From: Bifidobacterium tsurumiense | Lineage (GTDB): Bacteria > Actinomycetota > Actinomycetes > Actinomycetales > Bifidobacteriaceae | Assembly: GCF_000741765.1 (NCBI RefSeq) | Contig: NZ_JGZU01000011.1 | Location: 53,613-117,612 of the forward strand | Length of the DNA stretch: 64,000 bases | Reading direction: 5' to 3' | Shown here: piece by piece, positions 32,612-42,286 of the stretch | Layout: each line of letters begins with the position of its first letter | Position numbering within the stretch: the stretch's first letter is position 1 | Translations under genes and position numbers: made by a program | Notes under the pieces: generated by a model | What the model was told of the DNA's origin: nothing | The model's input: the letters and a program-made list of their open reading frames with translations, nothing else | Databases searched by the model: none

Positions 32612-32709
32612 TCAGGTGCTTGGCTGCTCGGTCTTGAGCGCTGAGAGGGTCGATGTGCTGGTGCATACAGGAATCGCATCGATATGACCGCAAGGTCATA
32701 AGCACCTGA
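32612..32709 (+). ncRNA. Candidate four-way-junction RNA in the pntB 3' region
   Basis: A closing stem TCAGGTGCTT (32612-32621) / AAGCACCTGA (32700-32709) encloses three hairpins. These are GCTC/GAGC (32626-32639), TCGATG/CATCGA (32650-32655 with 32677-32682), and TATGACC-GCAA-GGTCATA (32683-32700, a GNRA tetraloop). It lies between the pntB stop and the pntB terminator. It does not match a tRNA or any RNA family I recognise; it could be a 3'UTR small RNA or chance. Confidence 0.35.
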
Positions 32710-32719
32710 AAACTCATTG

Positions 32720-32764
32720 GGGTGGGTGTTCCTATCATGTGAGGATGGGAACACCCACCCTTTT
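32720..32764 (+). terminator. Terminator after pntB
   Basis: GGGTGGGTGTTCC (32720-32732) and GGAACACCCACCC (32748-32760), a perfect 13-bp stem followed by TTTTGTGTTT. Confidence 0.85.
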
Positions 32765-32846
32765 GTGTTTGACGCCCATTGTGTTTGACAACATAAGTGT
32801 GTTGCACATCGTCTGAGGGAAGGACTCGACCCACGGTCGGTCAGTG

Positions 32847-33827
32847 CTATGAATACTGTTCAATAACACGGCGCATGAAGCGGTCAACGGTGAACCAGTA
32901 TGCGCCTGGTACCGCTAGTGCTGCCATACCGTGCTCGGCATCAGGGATGATGAGTTTTTGTTTGTCGGGGCTACTGCACGCCTCATAGCAGCGATCCGCG
33001 CAACTCGCAGGAACCAGTAGATCTTTGCCTCCATGGATGAATAGCATCGGGATGCGTGCACGCCGCAAACTATCCAGACTTGATATCTGAGTGATGTCAT
33101 AGCCTGCGTACCGTTTGGCAAGACTGTTGATACGGGACAGCACAGGGGGAATCAGCAGTGAAGGAATATGATAGTTTTCCTTGGCCAGATGTGTGAATTG
33201 CTCTGCTGCGCTGCAAAATCCACTGTCTTCTATGGCTCCTACGACGTTTTCCGGCAAATCATCTTCGCCCACACACATCATGACGCCTGCCGCGCCCAAT
33301 GAGATGCCATGAAGAATGATGCGTGCACAAGAATCCGTTGCGATAATCATATCGATCCAACGGATTAAATCCCGTTTGTCGAGCCAACCGAGCCCAACAT
33401 ATCTTCCTTCGCTGGGTTGGTGTGCACGCAATGCCGGCAGCAGGACATGAAATCCGGATTGTGCATGGTGATATGCATGAGATGCCATCCCCTCAGGGGA
33501 TGAACCGAAACCGTGACAACAAATCACATAATTATGGCTGCCCAGCGCACTGTCCGCATCAAACATCCACCCGCGCAGCATAAGGCCGTCTTCACTGCGG
33601 ATTGCGACTTCTCGTCTTGCCGCACGAAACCAATCATGATGAGTTTGATGAGAAGGCTGGTTACGAGAGTTTCGAGTATTTTGAGTATTCGAGTTCGTAG
33701 CAGACGGTGCAAGGGGATGACGCCTGTGCTGAACTTTTCTTGATTGCGTGTCCACGACTGAGTCGAAGAGTGACCTGGCAACAAGGGAAAGCGATGAAAC
33801 AGCGAGAGCAGTGGAAAAAAACCGCAC
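32847..33827 (-). CDS. Alpha/beta-hydrolase, membrane-anchored
   Basis: 326 residues as read. After an N-terminal hydrophobic anchor and a polar linker comes an alpha/beta-hydrolase fold: CCHGFGSS (oxyanion region), LHGISLGAAG (nucleophile Ser in GxSxG), a late Asp in HGGKDLLVPA and His in DAEHGMAA. It resembles YqkD/BAAT-type serine hydrolases of unknown substrate. The start needs care: from GTG 33827 no ribosome site is seen, whereas ATG 33855 has GAGGGGGA just upstream and encodes MTNKRTMALGAV, but in another frame. If the A7 run at 33815-33821 were A6, ATG 33855 would run into the hydrolase as one continuous signal-anchor. Confidence 0.82.
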   Translation of the reverse strand: MRFFSTALAVSSLSLVARSLFDSVVDTQSRKVQHRRHPLAPSATNSNTQNTRNSRNQPSHQTHHDWFRAARREVAIRSEDGLMLRGWMFDADSALGSHNYVICCHGFGSSPEGMASHAYHHAQSGFHVLLPALRAHQPSEGRYVGLGWLDKRDLIRWIDMIIATDSCARIILHGISLGAAGVMMCVGEDDLPENVVGAIEDSGFCSAAEQFTHLAKENYHIPSLLIPPVLSRINSLAKRYAGYDITQISSLDSLRRARIPMLFIHGGKDLLVPASCADRCYEACSSPDKQKLIIPDAEHGMAALAVPGAYWFTVDRFMRRVIEQYS

Positions 33828-33941
33828 CCAATGCCATCGTTCGTTTATTCGTCATTTCAGTTCCCCCTCAATTCTTCAATGAACTCGCCTCTACAGCATT
33901 CTAGCGAATCAACGAAAACGCTGCAGGATAGTGTGGAAGGA

Positions 33942-34358
33942 TCAGATGAGTATGCCTGAGCAGTGATCGATTTCGTGTTGGATGATCTGTGCCGTCCAAC
34001 CGGAGTATAGTGCAATCTTTTCTTTGAAATCGGCATCAGCATACTGCACCGTAATGTTATGAAATCTTGTTGTTGCCCGAAGACCTTGCAAAGACAAGCA
34101 CCCTTCCTCTGTGGTGTATTCTCCATTCTGTTGAATGATTTGCGGATTGAACATCACGACTATCCGATTGAGTGCATCGTCCTGAAAGGCAATGATTCGT
34201 TTATTCACGCCGATCATATTGGCTGCCATCCCGACACATTCCTCTGCGTGTGAAGCCAAAGTATCCTGCAAATCCCGTGCCACGGCCGCATCATTCGGCG
34301 TTGCATCGAGGGATGGTTCTCTCAATACGGCTGTGGATGTCATAATCGGTCTCTTCAT
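33942..34358 (-). CDS. def: Peptide deformylase family protein
   Basis: About 138 residues. The three deformylase motifs are present in variant form: GMAANMIGV (for GxGLAAPQ), EGCLSL with the metal Cys, and QHEIDHCSGI with the HExxH-type His pair. Such GMAANMIG forms occur as second, divergent deformylases in Firmicutes and bifidobacteria, so this may not be the main enzyme. ATG 34358 (MKRPIMTSTAVL) has AAGGAA upstream; the ORF opens 46 codons earlier without a ribosome site. Short for the family by some 20-40 residues. Confidence 0.82.
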   Translation of the reverse strand: MKRPIMTSTAVLREPSLDATPNDAAVARDLQDTLASHAEECVGMAANMIGVNKRIIAFQDDALNRIVVMFNPQIIQQNGEYTTEEGCLSLQGLRATTRFHNITVQYADADFKEKIALYSGWTAQIIQHEIDHCSGILI

Positions 34359-34523
34359 ACTACTGATTCCTTCGTGTAATTGAATATGGTGTTTGAATAT
34401 GGCCATCTCCATATGGCTCGTAGCTTCTGCAGCATCACCAGAATATGTCTGGAAGCGGCCCGGAGAGAGCAGGGGACCAGTGCAGTCCAAATTCAATTGA
34501 AGTCATGTCGGGCACAATTGTCC

Positions 34524-34883
34524 CTATATAATCTGCGCCCCGAATGGGAACAAAGCCAGTTTCGCCATTTTGAATGATTGCAAGCCAAAGGGAATTCCGA
34601 TAATCGTTGCGCAGTTCAACAAGCCGGCACACACGTAGGCGATAGCCATCCACAAACCCACCAAAACGAGCCAAATCAAATTCAGCAAGAAGGAACCGGT
34701 GCCGCCGCCATACACCACGGTTGTACCAAAAGGAGTAAGCGTCAGTTTCGCCATTTTAAAAGCCTGCATTCCCGAGGGGATTCCGATAATGGTGATGCAT
34801 AATACCAATCCTGCGACAGCCCAGCCGATTGAGATGAACAATCCGCCCAGAACCAGCCACAACACATTGCCAAGAAATCTCAT
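34524..34883 (-). CDS. YccF-family inner membrane protein
   Basis: 119 residues made of two homologous halves (DUF307 repeat): each has a hydrophobic stretch then TIIGIP.G.Q.FKMAKL.L.PFG. Two copies of this block end near residues 53 and 117. Predicted polytopic membrane protein of unknown role. It lies upstream of the deformylase gene on the same strand, separated by about 165 bases. Confidence 0.88.
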   Translation of the reverse strand: MRFLGNVLWLVLGGLFISIGWAVAGLVLCITIIGIPSGMQAFKMAKLTLTPFGTTVVYGGGTGSFLLNLIWLVLVGLWMAIAYVCAGLLNCATIIGIPFGLQSFKMAKLALFPFGAQII

Positions 34884-35202
34884 ATTCCAACGCTATCGCC
34901 GCCAACTCCAGGTTGCAAGTTATGCAACGCGCGAAGAGTTAGGTGAGAGCAAGCAACCCAGCGGTGCATCAGCGGAACGGCTTCGGATGCCACACGTCCG
35001 GCCATGCTGTATACTGGTGAGCTGTTGCTTTGGTGGATGTTTCATCCGCTGCGCTTTGGCGAGGGAGAGGGATCTCCGTTATCGACTGAGCTGATGGCAG
35101 TACTCGTGCGGTATTCCGTGTGATGTGTTCCGTTGGCGCGTCGGCGCGCCAGAACAACACATTTCGCCAGCTTGATCAGTTGGCCTAAATAAAAGGAATA
35201 TC
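34884..35202. promoter_or_regulatory. Spacer and rplY leader
   Basis: About 320 bases between divergent yccF-like and rplY genes. The hairpin TGGCGCG-tcgg-CGCGCCA (35134-35151) lies 52 bases before the rplY start and would be in its 5' leader; ribosomal-protein leaders are often regulatory, but no known L25-leader motif was recognised. AAAAGGAATATC precedes the ATG. Confidence 0.4.
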
Positions 35203-35820
35203 ATGACTGATACTATTGCACTTCAGGGTGAAGTACGTACCGAGTTCGGCAAGGGCGTTGCCCGCCGTATGCGCGTGGCACAGCAGATTCCAGCGACTAT
35301 CTACGCTGGTGGCGCTGAACCTGCATTCATCGCATTGCCTATGCGTGAGACCACTCTGGCTTTGCGTCGTACCAATGCTTTGTTCACCATTTCCTTCGGC
35401 GATGAGAAGCGCACTGCGGTGGTCAAGGACGTGCAGCGCAACCCTGTCAAGCGCATCGTTGAGCATATCGACTTCTATGAGGTCAAGGCCGGCGAGAAGA
35501 TCGACGTCGAAGTGCCTGTCTTCGTTGAAGGTACCCCGAAGGGTGCTGCTGTTGCATTCGTTGAGATGCAGGAGCTCAAGGTTCGTGCTGACGTCACCAA
35601 CCTGCCTGAGCGCATCGTGGTTGACGTTGACGGCATGGTCGACGGCACCAAGATCCTCGTCAAGGATGTCAAGCTGCCTGAAGGCGTTGAACTCGATGGC
35701 GATGCCATGGAAGAGCCAGTGGTCAGCGTAGTGGTTCCTGAGGATGCCACCGAGTCCACCGCTGCTGCTGAGCCTGCAGCTGAAGAGGCGGCTCCTGCAG
35801 CTGAGGCAGATGCTGAATAA
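35203..35820 (+). CDS. rplY: 50S ribosomal protein L25 / general stress protein Ctc
   Basis: Binds 5S rRNA. Residues 1 to about 95 are the L25 domain (LQGEVRTEFGKGVARRMR, IPATIYAGG, then EHIDFYEV), and about 100-185 form the TL5/Ctc C-terminal domain (EGTPKGAAVAFVEMQELKV, PERIVVDVDGM). An Ala/Glu-rich tail of about 25 residues follows. Length 205 is normal for the long form. Single gene with its own terminator. Confidence 0.95.
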   Translation: MTDTIALQGEVRTEFGKGVARRMRVAQQIPATIYAGGAEPAFIALPMRETTLALRRTNALFTISFGDEKRTAVVKDVQRNPVKRIVEHIDFYEVKAGEKIDVEVPVFVEGTPKGAAVAFVEMQELKVRADVTNLPERIVVDVDGMVDGTKILVKDVKLPEGVELDGDAMEEPVVSVVVPEDATESTAAAEPAAEEAAPAAEADAE

Positions 35821-35854
35821 TGCGCTAACGGCATCGGATTGATACGATGTTGCA

Positions 35855-35885
35855 AGGGGGGTCACGAAAGTGGCCCTCTTTTCAT
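35855..35885 (+). terminator. Terminator after rplY
   Basis: AGGGGGGTCAC (35855-35865), GAAA tetraloop, GTGGCCCTCTT (35870-35880), with wobble pairs, then TTTT. Confidence 0.75.
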
Positions 35886-36011
35886 AATGTGAACGTTTAT
35901 GGCTACTCATCCGCTGAAGTGTGGAACAGTAGCATGACAAGGGCGGCAAGCCCTGACGATGGTAAACGATGATGGAGCCGCTGGCACGGTTCCCACGTAG
36001 AAGAAGTGAAT

Positions 36012-37139
36012 ATGACAGCACAATCTCACCTTGATCCTCAAGAACTGAATTCCTATGCGGATAAGTTCACCGTATTGCCAAATGACAATCCGGCTTCGGA
36101 TTCAAAGCGTGCCGAACTGATTGACAAGCCCGCTTTCGGCCAGGTGTTCTCAGACAATATGGCACACATGAGCTGGACGAAGGGCGAGGGTTGGTCTGAC
36201 AGGCGGATTGAACCGTATGCTCCGCTGAAGATGGACCCGGGTGCTTCTGTGCTGCATTATGCACAGGAATGCTTCGAAGGCCTGAAGGCATACTATCATT
36301 CGGATGGTTCAGTGTGGCTGTTCCGTCCTGATGCCAATGCCGAACGTTTCCAGAATTCCTCCAAGCGCCTCTACCTTCCTGAGCTCCCAACCGAGGATTT
36401 CCTCGGTTCTGTGGCGGCTTTGGTGAAACGTGATCGTGCATGGGTTCCGACCCGTCGCGAATACACCTTGTATATGCGTCCGTTCATGTTCGCATCTGAG
36501 CCATTCCTTGGCGTTCGCGCTCCGCAAGAGGTGGATTACTGTGTAATCGCCTCACCTTCCGGCCCTTACTTCCCAGGTGGAGTGAAGCCGGTCAGCATTT
36601 GGGTTGAAGACAAGTGGTTCCGTACCGGCCCTGGCGGCACCGGATTCGCCAAGTGCGGTGGCAATTATGCCGCTTCGCTTCTGGGTGAATACAAAGGCAT
36701 TGATAACGGCTGCGAGCAGGTATGCTTCGTCGATGCTGCCACCAAGACCTATCTGGAAGAGCTGGGCGGCATGAATATGTTTGTGGTGCACAAGGATGGC
36801 CATTTGGAAACGCCATCGCTGACCGGCAATATTTTGCCGGGTGTGACCCGCCGTTCTCTGATTCAGCTTGCTCAGGATCGCGGCCATGATGTGGTCGAGA
36901 CCATGATCCGACTTGATCAGTTGCTTGAAGACATCAAGTCAGGCGAGGTCACCGAAGTATTCGCTTGTGGTACCGCGGCAATCATCACCCCAATCGGGCG
37001 CTTCAAGTCCGAGAAATTCGATGTGACCGTTTCCGACAATGCCACTGGTGAGCTCACGGTCTCTCTGCGTGATGAACTATTGGGCATTCAGTTGGGCGAG
37101 GTCGAAGACAAGCATAACTGGATGTGGAAGGTGTGCTGA
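36012..37139 (+). CDS. ilvE: Branched-chain amino acid aminotransferase
   Basis: Fold-type IV PLP transaminase for Leu, Ile and Val. About 375 residues, the long (class IIIb) form: LHYAQECFEGLKAY, the YMRPFMF block, KCGGNYAASL with the PLP Lys (GTGFAKCGGNYA), EELGGMNMFVV, and EVFACGTAAIITPIG near the end. ATG 36012 is preferred to the in-frame GTG 36006, with AGAAGAAGTG upstream. Followed by a good terminator. Confidence 0.95.
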   Translation: MTAQSHLDPQELNSYADKFTVLPNDNPASDSKRAELIDKPAFGQVFSDNMAHMSWTKGEGWSDRRIEPYAPLKMDPGASVLHYAQECFEGLKAYYHSDGSVWLFRPDANAERFQNSSKRLYLPELPTEDFLGSVAALVKRDRAWVPTRREYTLYMRPFMFASEPFLGVRAPQEVDYCVIASPSGPYFPGGVKPVSIWVEDKWFRTGPGGTGFAKCGGNYAASLLGEYKGIDNGCEQVCFVDAATKTYLEELGGMNMFVVHKDGHLETPSLTGNILPGVTRRSLIQLAQDRGHDVVETMIRLDQLLEDIKSGEVTEVFACGTAAIITPIGRFKSEKFDVTVSDNATGELTVSLRDELLGIQLGEVEDKHNWMWKVC

Positions 37140-37180
37140 GCCGAGAAGCGATGCTTTGATTCGGACTGAGTCCACGGTTG

Positions 37181-37212
37181 AAGGCGGTATGGATATTCCA
37201 TATCGCCTTTTT
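37181..37212 (+). terminator. Terminator after ilvE
   Basis: AAGGCGGTATGG (37181-37192), 5-base loop, CCATATCGCCTT (37198-37209) with one wobble, then TTT. Confidence 0.8.
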
Positions 37213-37561
37213 GCAGTATTGCCGGTTGTTGGAATATGAAATTGAGCGCGGCATTGCAACAAGCGTTATACCTGCGATTCGGCGAGATTGCCATTTTTAT
37301 GCTTGAGGCAGGTTCTCTATGGCTTTGAAGTGATTAGGGAAAGACAATATTGCTGTCTTCATCCTGCAAGTCACAATGCTTGGGCAATTATGCTGTTTCC
37401 CGCATTGTGTATGAGGTGCCTGCCTAACGGTGGATTGTGCATGAGGTGTCTTACCCAACAGATGTGCGTTCAAGGATTACGCGCGTCGAACCGCAGGGTG
37501 ATGTACCCTCATCTTGGTCGCAAACACAGAACCTGAAGTTCATGACTCGAATGGAGTGAGC
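37213..37561 (+). other. Spacer with an 18-bp direct repeat
   Basis: About 350 bases upstream of the TRIC-like gene with no credible gene. An 18-base unit ATTGTGyATGAGGTGyCT occurs at 37404-37421 and 37434-37451, differing by two transitions, start-to-start 30 bases (about three helical turns). This spacing suits a regulator binding one face of DNA. Confidence 0.4.
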
Positions 37562-38311
37562 ATGGAAGTGGCATTGGAAAGCAATGCATTCTTTCTGGGT
37601 ATAGAATATGCTGCTATTTTCTGTTGTGGCATGGTCGGCGGCTTGGCTGCGGTGCGCAAGGGATTTGATCTTTTCGCCATAGTTCTCACGGCATGGATGT
37701 CTGCCCTTGGCGGCGGCATTATCAGAGATGTTATGCTCGGTTCTTTGCCGCCCGTCGGTATCGCAGATCGCGGTTTTGTGCTTACTGCATTGGCCTCAGG
37801 AGTTGCAGTCGCTATTATTCATCCAGAGGTTGACCATCTCAAGTGGTCTATGATCGCCTTCGATGCATTGGCGCTTGGCCTTTTTGCGGTCAATGGCACA
37901 TCAAAGGCAATGATGCATCACACTTCAGGGATGACGGCGGTTTTCCTCGGCATGTTCACCGCTTTGGGCGGGGGACTGGTTCGAGACATGCTGCTTAACG
38001 AAGTCCCATTTGTTATGCGAGATAAGCACTGGTACGCGGTTCCTTCGGCGATAGGGTGCGTACTCACCGTATTCGTCGGCAAGGCCGTCAATGCAGGATT
38101 GCTGGGCCTTCGAGAAGAAATGATTCTTGACATGGTGATTGTTGCTACAGTGGTCGCATTGCGTTTGATCTCGGTGAAATTCGATCTTATCGTTCCCGGC
38201 GCAGTGGTCCGCAGTCACAGTTACTTGCCCGGCGAATTTCGCACGCTCGGCAGACTGCGAGCCGGCCGCGGGAAAAAGGTTGATGATTCAGGGAACGATA
38301 TCACTGCCTAG
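37562..38311 (+). CDS. TRIC/YadS-like (UPF0126) membrane protein
   Basis: About 249 residues, seven predicted hydrophobic helices in two pseudo-repeats. Each repeat has a glycine-rich TRIC-domain signature: LTAWMSALGGGIIRDVMLG (first) and GMFTALGGGLVRDMLL (second). Bacterial TRIC-type proteins form trimeric cation channels; the ion here is not known. ATG 37562 has GGAG 5-8 bases upstream; the ORF opens earlier at 37514 with TTG. Confidence 0.88.
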   Translation: MEVALESNAFFLGIEYAAIFCCGMVGGLAAVRKGFDLFAIVLTAWMSALGGGIIRDVMLGSLPPVGIADRGFVLTALASGVAVAIIHPEVDHLKWSMIAFDALALGLFAVNGTSKAMMHHTSGMTAVFLGMFTALGGGLVRDMLLNEVPFVMRDKHWYAVPSAIGCVLTVFVGKAVNAGLLGLREEMILDMVIVATVVALRLISVKFDLIVPGAVVRSHSYLPGEFRTLGRLRAGRGKKVDDSGNDITA

Positions 38312-38322
38312 ATCAAACAAAA

Positions 38323-38351
38323 GCTCCCGCTTCCTTTTTGGGGGCGGGAGC
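38323..38351 (-). terminator. rpsT terminator
   Basis: GCTCCCGC (38323-38330) and GCGGGAGC (38344-38351); on the minus strand the stem is followed by TTTTGTTTG, so it acts on rpsT. It may also stop the convergent TRIC-like transcript. Confidence 0.8.
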
Positions 38352-38393
38352 GAAGTTCGTTCAGGTCATGCAACCCGAAACGAGAGCCAAGAC

Positions 38394-38654
38394 TCAGAGG
38401 GCGTTAATGGCCACAGCGAGACCGGACTTGCGGTTGGCAGCCTGGTTCTTGTGGATGACACCAGTGCCGGCAGCCTTGTCAAGCTTCTGAGATGCAATCT
38501 TGAAAGCTGCCTCAGCTGCGGCCTTATCGCCGGCTTCGATAGCTTCGCGGGTTGCGCGAATAGCGGTCTTGAGTCCGGACTTCACGGACACATTGCGCTT
38601 GTGTGCCTTCTCATTGGTGAGAACGCGCTTCTTCTGTGACTTGATATTTGCCAC
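38394..38654 (-). CDS. rpsT: 30S ribosomal protein S20
   Basis: 86 residues, helical and basic: [21 protein letters not shown] at the N-terminus, then [13 protein letters not shown] and [19 protein letters not shown] at the end. Binds 16S rRNA. Divergent from lepA, the usual rpsT-lepA neighbourhood. Confidence 0.97.
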   Translation of the reverse strand: MANIKSQKKRVLTNEKAHKRNVSVKSGLKTAIRATREAIEAGDKAAAEAAFKIASQKLDKAAGTGVIHKNQAANRKSGLAVAINAL

Positions 38655-38899
38655 TGTTACTCCAAACGACGTTTACTATAAGGACATACAAACGTTCATA
38701 CTAACACGCCATCGGGATAATATGCGAGTGGGCAGAGAGTGTCGCTTTCCTTGTGGATAATACCAGACCAACTGGCTTCGTTTCAGTGCATCAGGGGACT
38801 GCGTAGGAATGACAATGCCCAAGGGGGCAGTTAGACTTGTTGCTTTGGAATTAATGTGTCATATCGTTGTGCATATCGAGCGTAAAGGAGACGGATTAG

Positions 38900-40780
38900 G
38901 TGATTGAACCGAAGAACAAGCCAGGTTTTACCGATCAGTCGCTGATTCGCAATTTCTGCATTATCGCCCATATAGATCACGGCAAATCAACTGTTGCAGA
39001 TCGTATTCTGCAAATGTCGGGGATCGTTTCGCAGCGAGAAATGCATGATCGTTTCCTCGACCGCATGGATATCGAGCAGGAGCGAGGCATCACCATCAAA
39101 TCCCAGGCTGTGCGCGTTCCCTGGACCGTTGATGGCACGGAATACACACTCGGCATGATCGACACCCCTGGACACGTGGATTTCACCTACGAGGTATCTC
39201 GCGCACTTGCTGCATGCGAAGGTGCGGTCCTGCTTGTCGACGCAACACAGGGCATCGAGGCGCAGACCCTTTCGAATCTGTATATGGCCATCGACCATGA
39301 TCTGACGATCATCCCGGTTTTGAATAAAATCGATTTGCCCAGTGCCGAACCAGAAAAGCATGCTGAGGAAATCGCCGGACTTATCGGCTGTGATCCATCA
39401 GAAGTGCTGCGTGTTTCCGGCAAAACCGGCGAAGGGGTGCAAGAGCTGCTCGACCGCATCGTCATGGAGGTGCCAGAACCGACAGGAAAGCCGGATGCCC
39501 CTGCACGCGCGCTGATCTTTGATTCGGTCTACGACTCGTACCGAGGGATCGTGACCTATATCCGAATGGTTGATGGCGAACTGAAAGCCCGCGAAAAGCT
39601 CCATATGATGGGAATAGGCATGACACACGATCCCATCGAAATCGGTGTGATCAGTCCGGAAATGATGCCGACCAAGGCCCTGGGCGCCGGCGAAGTAGGC
39701 TATGTCATCACAGGAGCGAAGGATGTCAGCCAGTCAAAGGTCGGCGACACCATTACTTCGGCGGTCAATCCGGCCAACGAGCCTTTGGAAGGCTATCAAG
39801 ACCCTCAACCGATGGTGTATGCGGGATTGTTCCCCATTGACAATGCACAATATCCCGATTTGCGAGAGGCATTGGACAAGCTCAAGCTCAACGATGCGGC
39901 ATTGATATACGAACCTGAGACATCGGTGGCTTTGGGCTTCGGATTCCGTTGCGGTTTCCTTGGCCTGTTGCATATGGAAATCGTTTCGGAACGACTCAGC
40001 CGTGAATTCGGTCTTGATCTGATTTCCACGGCCCCCAATGTGCCGTATGAGGTTACTGCCGAAGACGGAACATTGCACCATGTGACCAATCCGAGTGAGT
40101 TCCCCGAAGGCAAGATCAAGAGCATCGTGGAGCCCATGGTGGCAGCGGATATCATAACCCCGAAGGAGTTCATCGGCGCAGTGATGGATCTGTGCCAGGA
40201 GCATCGTGGTGAGATGGGCACCATGGAATACATCAGCACAGAACGTGTGGAAATGCATTACCGCATGCCACTTGCTGAAATCGTCTTTGATTTCTTCGAT
40301 CAGTTGAAGAGCCGAACCAAGGGGTATGCATCTTTGGACTACCACGAGGATGGCGAACAGTCAGCCGACCTTGTGAAGGTGGATATCCTGATTCAAGGCG
40401 AGAAGGTCGACGCCTTCAGCGCCATTGTGCATCGTGACAAGGCATATAGCTACGGTGTCAAGATGACGAAGAAACTGAGAGAGCTTATTCCTCGGCAGCA
40501 ATTTGAGATACCGATTCAGGCCGCCATCGGATCGAGAATCATCGCACGCGAGAATATTCGCGCATTGCGCAAGGATGTGCTTGCCAAATGTTATGGCGGC
40601 GATATCACACGAAAGCGCAAGCTGCTGGAGAAGCAGAAGGCCGGCAAGAAGCGCATGAAGATGCTGGGACATGTGGAGGTGCCACAGGAAGCCTTTGTTG
40701 CGGCATTGGCGACAAGTGATGGTGCCTCCGATCGTGACACCAAAGACAAGATTCGTGCTGCTCAGAAGAGCGAGAACTGA
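38900..40780 (+). CDS. lepA: Elongation factor 4 (LepA)
   Basis: Ribosomal back-translocase GTPase. 626 residues: G1 [10 protein letters not shown]2 ERGITIK, G3 DTPGHVDF, G4 NKID, the SGKTGEGV block, then domains II, III and V and the LepA-specific C-terminal domain ([26 protein letters not shown]). Start GTG 38900 with AAAGGAGA upstream. hemW follows about 115 bases later, a common pairing. Confidence 0.97.
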   Translation: MIEPKNKPGFTDQSLIRNFCIIAHIDHGKSTVADRILQMSGIVSQREMHDRFLDRMDIEQERGITIKSQAVRVPWTVDGTEYTLGMIDTPGHVDFTYEVSRALAACEGAVLLVDATQGIEAQTLSNLYMAIDHDLTIIPVLNKIDLPSAEPEKHAEEIAGLIGCDPSEVLRVSGKTGEGVQELLDRIVMEVPEPTGKPDAPARALIFDSVYDSYRGIVTYIRMVDGELKAREKLHMMGIGMTHDPIEIGVISPEMMPTKALGAGEVGYVITGAKDVSQSKVGDTITSAVNPANEPLEGYQDPQPMVYAGLFPIDNAQYPDLREALDKLKLNDAALIYEPETSVALGFGFRCGFLGLLHMEIVSERLSREFGLDLISTAPNVPYEVTAEDGTLHHVTNPSEFPEGKIKSIVEPMVAADIITPKEFIGAVMDLCQEHRGEMGTMEYISTERVEMHYRMPLAEIVFDFFDQLKSRTKGYASLDYHEDGEQSADLVKVDILIQGEKVDAFSAIVHRDKAYSYGVKMTKKLRELIPRQQFEIPIQAAIGSRIIARENIRALRKDVLAKCYGGDITRKRKLLEKQKAGKKRMKMLGHVEVPQEAFVAALATSDGASDRDTKDKIRAAQKSEN

Positions 40781-40897
40781 GTCTTGACAATAACGCAGCA
40801 TTGGAAAGGCGGCGGACCTGTGGGCAATGCCCGGTTGGTTCTGCCGCCTATTTGTTGCGCATAATCGATGTCTGCCGATTGCTTGAAGGAGATGGTT

Positions 40898-42157
40898 ATG
40901 GTTTTTGAAGTGTATGTGCATGTGCCATTTTGCATGCGACGCTGCGGATATTGCGATTTCAACACCTACACGGCCAGAGATCTCGGTGGCGGCGCCACTC
41001 GCACAGGTTATGCGCAACAGGCGATCAGGGAAATGGAACTCGTCCGCCGATGGCAATTGGACCATGGCATTGAAGAACCTGCCGCCGACACGGTGTTCTT
41101 TGGAGGCGGCACCCCGACTATTCTTCCTGCTGAGGATCTTGCGGCGATGCTCAATGCCATTCGAAACATATGGGGTGTGAAGGCGGATGCGGAGGTGACC
41201 ACCGAGGCGAATCCGGATACTGTGAATCAACAATATATTGACACTCTTGCGTGCAATGGTTTCACCAGGATTTCCTTCGGCATGCAATCTGCGGTACCTC
41301 ATGTTCTGAAAACCTTGGATCGAACGCATACCCCGGAGAATGTGACCAGTGGCGTGGCTGCTGCTCGGCGCGCTGGTCTGGAATCCAGTGTTGATCTCAT
41401 ATACGGGGCACCGGGGGAGAGCGTCGAGGATTGGCGTATTTCGGTCCAAACGGCTCTGGAACTGCAAGTTCATCATATTTCCGCATATGCATTGACGGTT
41501 GAACCCACGACCAAGATGGGTAGGCAAATAGCAGCGGGGATTTTGCCCAAGCCGGACGATGATGACGAAGCTGCGAAATATGAAATAGCCGATCAATTAT
41601 TCAGCGCAGCAGGTCTTGAGTGGTATGAGGTAAGCAATTGGGCTCGTCCTGGATATGAAAGCAGACATAATCTGGGATATTGGCGCAATGTTGATTGGGC
41701 TGGAATCGGCCCAGGGGCGCATAGCCATTACGGTTCAGTGCAGCCAGATACGGATGAGCAATCGGAAACGACTGAAGTCAATCACTCTGTGAAGAACGAG
41801 TCTAATGGTTCGCAGGGCAACGACATGCGGCATGGGCTGAGAAGCTGGGATATCGCCCATCCGCGTTGGTGGTTGCAATCGCTGCGTGAGGAGCATGTCC
41901 CATGGGCAGGCAGCGAGCGCATATTAGAGAAGGAACATCTGGAAGAGACGATTATGCTGGGTATCCGGCTGCGTGAGGGTCTTGATCTTAGCGTCCTCGA
42001 TGCTGTCAGCTACGGGAGATTCCAACGCGAACAAGCTGACGAGTTCGTCAGGGAAGGATTGGCCACGATTGATGACAATAGGCTCATCCCGACTGTGCGC
42101 GGAAGATTGCTCAATGACAGCATGATCGAACGATTATTCGCAATGTGTGGTTTGTAA
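40898..42157 (+). CDS. hemW: Radical SAM protein HemW (heme chaperone-like)
   Basis: About 419 residues. The radical SAM CxxxCxxC is in FCMRRCGYCDFNTYT, followed by the FGGGTPTIL glycine motif and SFGMQSAVPHVLKTLDRTHT. It lacks the extra Cys of oxygen-independent coproporphyrinogen oxidase HemN, so HemW is the better call. ATG 40898 stands 6 bases after AAGGAG. A polar low-complexity insert of about 35 residues (near 285-320) interrupts the C-terminal part. Bifidobacteria mostly lack heme, so its target is unclear. Confidence 0.9.
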   Translation: MVFEVYVHVPFCMRRCGYCDFNTYTARDLGGGATRTGYAQQAIREMELVRRWQLDHGIEEPAADTVFFGGGTPTILPAEDLAAMLNAIRNIWGVKADAEVTTEANPDTVNQQYIDTLACNGFTRISFGMQSAVPHVLKTLDRTHTPENVTSGVAAARRAGLESSVDLIYGAPGESVEDWRISVQTALELQVHHISAYALTVEPTTKMGRQIAAGILPKPDDDDEAAKYEIADQLFSAAGLEWYEVSNWARPGYESRHNLGYWRNVDWAGIGPGAHSHYGSVQPDTDEQSETTEVNHSVKNESNGSQGNDMRHGLRSWDIAHPRWWLQSLREEHVPWAGSERILEKEHLEETIMLGIRLREGLDLSVLDAVSYGRFQREQADEFVREGLATIDDNRLIPTVRGRLLNDSMIERLFAMCGL

Positions 42158-42286
42158 ACGCAAGTATGAGTCGGAATTCTTGCCGATCATTGACCTGTTG
42201 GCGACTCGAGGTTGGCACAATCATCACGGATTGCAGTAGAGTATGGTGTCAGGCAACACTGACCGGTAGTTCCAAAGGAGAAGACT

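Noticed and set aside
33661..33855. Separate 64-residue gene before the hydrolase
   Set aside because: Its start fits the hydrolase but its frame soon becomes nonsense; best explained as the hydrolase 5' end shifted by the A7 tract.
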